Shown here one piece after another: positions 7,707-9,613 of a stretch of DNA of 9,613 bases (within the stretch, counting starts at the first letter, position 1; the number at the start of each line of letters is the position of its first letter). Origin of the DNA: DASSUW01 sp035717845. GTDB taxonomy: Bacteria; Actinomycetota; Thermoleophilia; Solirubrobacterales; Solirubrobacteraceae. The DNA is taken from positions 1 to 9,613 of the forward strand of contig DASTIC010000341.1 of assembly GCA_035717845.1 (NCBI GenBank), in the 5' to 3' direction. The notes under the pieces were generated by a model that searched no databases, was not told the origin of the DNA, and saw only the letters and a program-made list of their open reading frames with translations. The position numbers and the translations under genes were made by a program.

Positions 7707-7755
7707 CCTTTCGCCTGCCAGGCAATCGCTGACGCGCTTGCCTTCGGCGACGTTA
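7707..7755 (-). repeat. Intergenic two-hairpin repeat, copy B (upstream of nusG)
   Basis: This 49-base copy in the secE-nusG gap shares 17 bases (7707-7723) and 16 bases (7740-7755) with copy A at 7114-7168. The central 16 bases are unrelated and six bases shorter. The second hairpin is kept, UUGCCU with AGGCGA around loop GGC (7725-7711), with a U-G pair where copy A has C-G. The first hairpin can still form although its right arm has changed: ACG and CGC pair with GCG and CGU, with one bulged U. The nusG Shine-Dalgarno AAAGGA overlaps the end of the second hairpin by one base, as in copy A. Confidence 0.75.
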
Positions 7756-7758
7756 CAT

Positions 7759-8244
7759 TTAGAGAATGGCGTCGATGAGGGGCTTCCAGATGGCGTCCAT
7801 CAGCCCGAGGAAGCCGCCGGCGATGACCACGAAGCCCAGCGTCACGGCCGTGCCCTGAGCGGTCTGGCGGCGATCGGGCCACTGCACCCGCCGCAGCTCG
7901 TCGACCACGTGGCCGAGAAAGGTGATGATCCGGCCGCGCTGCCGGCGCGGGCGCCGTGCCGCCTGGCGCTCCTCCAGCACCGCCGGGTCGGTGGCCTCAA
8001 CGTCCTCGGGCGCGGGCTCCAGCTCAGGCTCGGGCTCGACGCCGGCCTCGGCCATGCGCGCCTGCTCCACGTCGGGGAGGGCGTGCTTGGTGGGCTCGGG
8101 CGGCGGAGTGTTGCCGAGCTCCGGTTCGGTGGGCTCCAGGCCGATGTCCCGCGCCCGCGTGCGTGCTGAGCCGGCCGCGGGCCCGCCGGAGCCCGGCTGG
8201 CGGTTGCGGCGACGCTGCTTCGCGCGCTGTCGATCACGGGCCAT
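7759..8244 (-). CDS. secE: Preprotein translocase subunit SecE
   Basis: SecE clamps SecY in the SecYEG channel that moves proteins across the cytoplasmic membrane. The product is 161 residues. The conserved core is at the C-terminus: the amphipathic segment FLGHVVDELRRVQWPDRR (109-126), with the typical ELRRVQWP, then one transmembrane helix at about 133-153 (TAVTLGFVVIAGGFLGLMDA). The first ~105 residues are a low-complexity cytoplasmic extension: Arg-rich (1-32), then Pro/Glu-rich (36-92), then Arg-rich again (93-105). Extensions of this kind are common in actinobacterial SecE. The ATG is 12 bases after the rpmG stop and has no good Shine-Dalgarno. GAGAC/GUCUC (8268-8264 with 8249-8245) could form a 5-bp stem right before the ATG with the rpmG stop in its loop, which suggests coupling to rpmG translation. 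Confidence 0.93.
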   Translation of the reverse strand: MARDRQRAKQRRRNRQPGSGGPAAGSARTRARDIGLEPTEPELGNTPPPEPTKHALPDVEQARMAEAGVEPEPELEPAPEDVEATDPAVLEERQAARRPRRQRGRIITFLGHVVDELRRVQWPDRRQTAQGTAVTLGFVVIAGGFLGLMDAIWKPLIDAIL

Positions 8245-8256
8245 GAGACGAGCTGC

Positions 8257-8421
8257 CTAACGGGTCTCGCGGTGCGGGGTGTGCCGGCGGCACCACTTGC
8301 AGTACTTGCGCAGCGTGATGCGGTCGGGGTTGTTCCGCTTGGACTTGTTGGTCTGGTAGTTCCGGCGCTTGCACTCCTCGCACGCGAGGGTGACGGCGAT
8401 CCGGACGTCTCCACGGGCCAT
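8257..8421 (-). CDS. rpmG: 50S ribosomal protein L33 (zinc-ribbon form)
   Basis: L33 is a small large-subunit protein near the E site. The 54-residue product has the family sequence VTLACEECKRRNYQTNKSKR and ends in KYCKWCRRHTPHRETR. Four cysteines (14, 17, 41, 44) in two CxxC pairs form the zinc site, so this is the zinc-containing (C+) type; zinc-free paralogues often exist elsewhere in actinobacterial genomes and replace it under zinc starvation. I chose the ATG at 8421 because it gives the usual MARGDVR N-terminus. The frame is open further upstream, but that part opposes the divergent hydrolase gene. GGAG lies 11 bases before the ATG. rpmG followed by secE and nusG is a widely conserved order, and this is the first gene of the operon here. 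Confidence 0.96.
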   Translation of the reverse strand: MARGDVRIAVTLACEECKRRNYQTNKSKRNNPDRITLRKYCKWCRRHTPHRETR

Positions 8422-8456
8422 GTGTCGGCGCGCTCCGAGGGTCGAAGGTGGTGCTG

Positions 8457-8493
8457 GCGCCGGGCAAGGAAAAACCCCGCACCCGGCGCGAGG
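8457..8493 (-). promoter_or_regulatory. Possible terminator/antiterminator pair in the rpmG leader
   Basis: On the minus strand, CCTCGC (8493-8488) can pair with GCGGGG (8480-8475) around a 7-base loop, one pair being G-U. It is followed by five T residues (8474-8470), which looks like an intrinsic terminator. Alternatively, GCGCCGGG (8489-8482) can pair perfectly over 8 bp with CCCGGCGC (8464-8457). The two folds share bases 8488-8489 and the second loops out the terminator arm, so they exclude each other. No minus-strand gene lies directly upstream that would need a terminator here. A possible minus-strand -10 (TATCCT, 8509-8504) without a good -35 would start RNA just before the first arm. 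Both the promoter and the attenuation role are inference. Confidence 0.4.
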
Positions 8494-8522
8494 TCGGCAT
8501 CTGAGGATAGCGCAGGTACTGT
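8494..8522 (+). promoter_or_regulatory. Possible promoter of the hydrolase gene
   Basis: TCGGCA (8494-8499, 4 of 6 matches to TTGACA) and TACTGT (8517-8522, 3 of 6 matches to TATAAT, keeping the TA and the final T) are separated by 17 bases. A start 7-9 bases after the -10 would fall at or just before the ATG at 8531. That would give a leaderless mRNA and agrees with the absence of a Shine-Dalgarno there. Short matches like this are weak evidence. Confidence 0.35.
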
Positions 8523-8530
8523 CCCGCCCC

Positions 8531-9379
8531 ATGCCAGCCATGCCGGAGGTCGCGGGCGTCGAGCACAGCCACCACGATCTTGCCACCGGCGTGCGCGTGC
8601 ACCTCGCCGCCGCCGGGCCGCCCGACGCCCCGGCGGTCCTCTGCCTGCACGGCTGGCCGCAGCACTGGTGGTCGTGGCGGGACGTGATCGGAGCGCTCTC
8701 CGACGTCCGCGTCCTGGCGCCCGACATGCGCGGCTTCGGGTGGTCGGGCGCGCCGGCGGACGACGTGTTCGTCAAGGAGCGGATCGCCGAGGACGCGATC
8801 GCGCTGCTCGACGCGCTCGGGCTCGACCGGGTGCGCCTCGTGGGCCACGACTGGGGCGGCTGGGTCGCCATGCTCGCCGCGCTGCGCGCGCCGGAGCGCT
8901 TCTCCTCGCTGCTCGCGATGTCGATCGCCAGCCCGTGGGTCCCGCCGGCCACGGGCCTGCGCAACCTGTGGCGGCTCTCCTACATCCCGCCGATCGCCGC
9001 GCCGGTCGTCGGCGAGCGCGTGGTGCGCGACGGCGCGTTCGCCCGGCGGGTACTTGAGGTGGGCCGCCGCGACGGCCGCGCCTGGACCGACGAGGAGATC
9101 GAGACCTACGTGGCCGTGCTGCGCGAGCCGCAGGCCGCGCACGCGTCGTCCAAGCTCTACCGCGACTTCGTCCTGCGCGAGGCGCCGAAGAACCTCACGG
9201 GCGCCTTCCGCGGTCGCCGGTTCGCGATGCCGGCCCGCCTGCTCCACGGCCGCCGCGACCCGCTGGGCCGCGGGCTCATCCAGGGCTTCAAGGGCGAGAT
9301 CGAGCTCGTCGACGGCGCGGGCCACTTCCTGCCCGAGGAGAAGCCCGCGTTCGTCGCCGAGCGCATCGGCGCGATGTGA
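8531..9379 (+). CDS. Alpha/beta hydrolase, epoxide-hydrolase-like
   Basis: The 282-residue product has the alpha/beta hydrolase fold and probably opens epoxides or a related substrate by a covalent ester mechanism. The oxyanion-hole motif is HGWP (40-43). The nucleophile elbow is VGHDWGG (104-110) with Asp107 rather than Ser, which points to an epoxide hydrolase or haloalkane dehalogenase. The other likely triad residues are Asp243 in GRRDPL and His265 in GAGHFLPEEKP. A helical cap spans about 135-225; Tyr151 and Tyr210 are candidates for the ring-opening tyrosines. No signal peptide is seen, so it is probably cytoplasmic. The frame is open upstream to 8369, but that part overlaps rpmG on the other strand; the ATG at 8531 starts just before the fold and fits a leaderless transcript. 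The natural substrate cannot be told. Confidence 0.88.
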   Translation: MPAMPEVAGVEHSHHDLATGVRVHLAAAGPPDAPAVLCLHGWPQHWWSWRDVIGALSDVRVLAPDMRGFGWSGAPADDVFVKERIAEDAIALLDALGLDRVRLVGHDWGGWVAMLAALRAPERFSSLLAMSIASPWVPPATGLRNLWRLSYIPPIAAPVVGERVVRDGAFARRVLEVGRRDGRAWTDEEIETYVAVLREPQAAHASSKLYRDFVLREAPKNLTGAFRGRRFAMPARLLHGRRDPLGRGLIQGFKGEIELVDGAGHFLPEEKPAFVAERIGAM

Positions 9380-9613
9380 GGCTGATCACCTGGAACGTCA
9401 ACCGGCGCGTCTCTCTCCTGGCCGCGCAGGCGGCCACGCTCGTGACGCGCGCGCCCGACGTCGTCGCCCTCCAGGAGGTCACCGCCCGCTCGTGGCCGCT
9501 GTGGAAGGAAGTCCTCGCCGGCGCCGGCCTCCCCCACGCGATCTGCTCGCTCGACACCGCTGACCCCGCGCGCGCGCCCGCGACCCGCCGCCGGACCGGC
9601 GTCGTGATCGCCG
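9376..9613 (+). CDS. Endonuclease/exonuclease/phosphatase-family protein (N-terminal 79 residues, cut by window edge)
   Basis: The GTG start overlaps the hydrolase stop as GTGA, so the two genes are probably cotranscribed and translationally coupled. The visible 79 residues begin MRLITWNVNRR, with WNVN (6-9), followed by PDVVALQEVTARSW (27-40). These are the first two conserved blocks of the EEP (DNase I / exonuclease III / phosphatase) superfamily, with Asn7 and Glu34 as the expected metal-site residues. The rest of the domain, including the catalytic His and Asp motifs, is outside the window, so DNA repair nuclease, phosphodiesterase and phosphatase cannot be told apart. No signal peptide is visible. 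Confidence 0.8.
   Translation, partial: MRLITWNVNRRVSLLAAQAATLVTRAPDVVALQEVTARSWPLWKEVLAGAGLPHAICSLDTADPARAPATRRRTGVVIA

Noticed and set aside
7114..7755. The two intergenic repeats as remnants of a coding sequence, since each can be read as NVAEG...LAGER.
   Set aside because: Neither copy has a start codon in that frame. The frame relation to the downstream gene differs (in frame with nusG, out of frame with rplK), and the spacers share no residues. The RNA-fold explanation fits better.
8369..8530. N-terminal extension of the hydrolase by 54 codons.
   Set aside because: It runs antisense across the rpmG start and leader, shows no hydrolase-family similarity, and the probable promoter lies inside it.
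8422..8964. Upstream extension of the rpmG frame to a 235-codon protein.
   Set aside because: L33 is about 50-55 residues, the extension lies antisense to the hydrolase, and MARGDVR is the normal L33 start.

Overview
This is a GC-rich window from a chromosome of the actinobacterial type. The gene order rpmG-secE-nusG-rplK-rplA-rplJ-rplL, the recC-recB order, GTG and TTG starts and apparently leaderless genes all fit. NusG begins directly at its NGN domain, without the long acidic N-terminal extension of Streptomyces or Mycobacterium NusG. That would fit a deep-branching class such as Thermoleophilia, but this placement is an inference and no 16S rRNA or other firm taxonomic marker is present.

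Minus strand, 8421 down to 4968: a compact translation and secretion operon. It runs rpmG (ribosomal protein L33), secE (preprotein translocase), nusG (transcription elongation factor), then rplK (L11), rplA (L1), rplJ (L10) and rplL (L7/L12). Gaps are 0 to 69 bases. A perfect 11-bp hairpin with a T-tract follows rplL and probably ends the operon. In most bacteria rpoB and rpoC follow rplL, but here they do not.

Minus strand, 4898 down to 1: recC, then the N-terminal 550 residues of recB, joined by an ATGA stop/start overlap. recB runs off the left edge, and recD is presumably beyond it. These encode the RecBCD double-strand-break repair helicase-nuclease.

Plus strand, 8531 to 9613: an alpha/beta hydrolase with an aspartate nucleophile (epoxide-hydrolase type). 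It overlaps by GTGA the start of an endonuclease/exonuclease/phosphatase-family protein cut by the right edge. The pair diverges from rpmG across a 109-base intergenic region.

The genes are ordinary housekeeping genes and I see no new defence or biosynthetic system. The points of interest are in the non-coding intervals. A near-duplicate two-hairpin element lies just upstream of both nusG and rplK. A possible terminator/antiterminator pair lies upstream of rpmG. A possible ribosome-site-sequestering fold precedes the TTG-started rplJ. The recC start lies almost directly on the T-tract of the rplL terminator.
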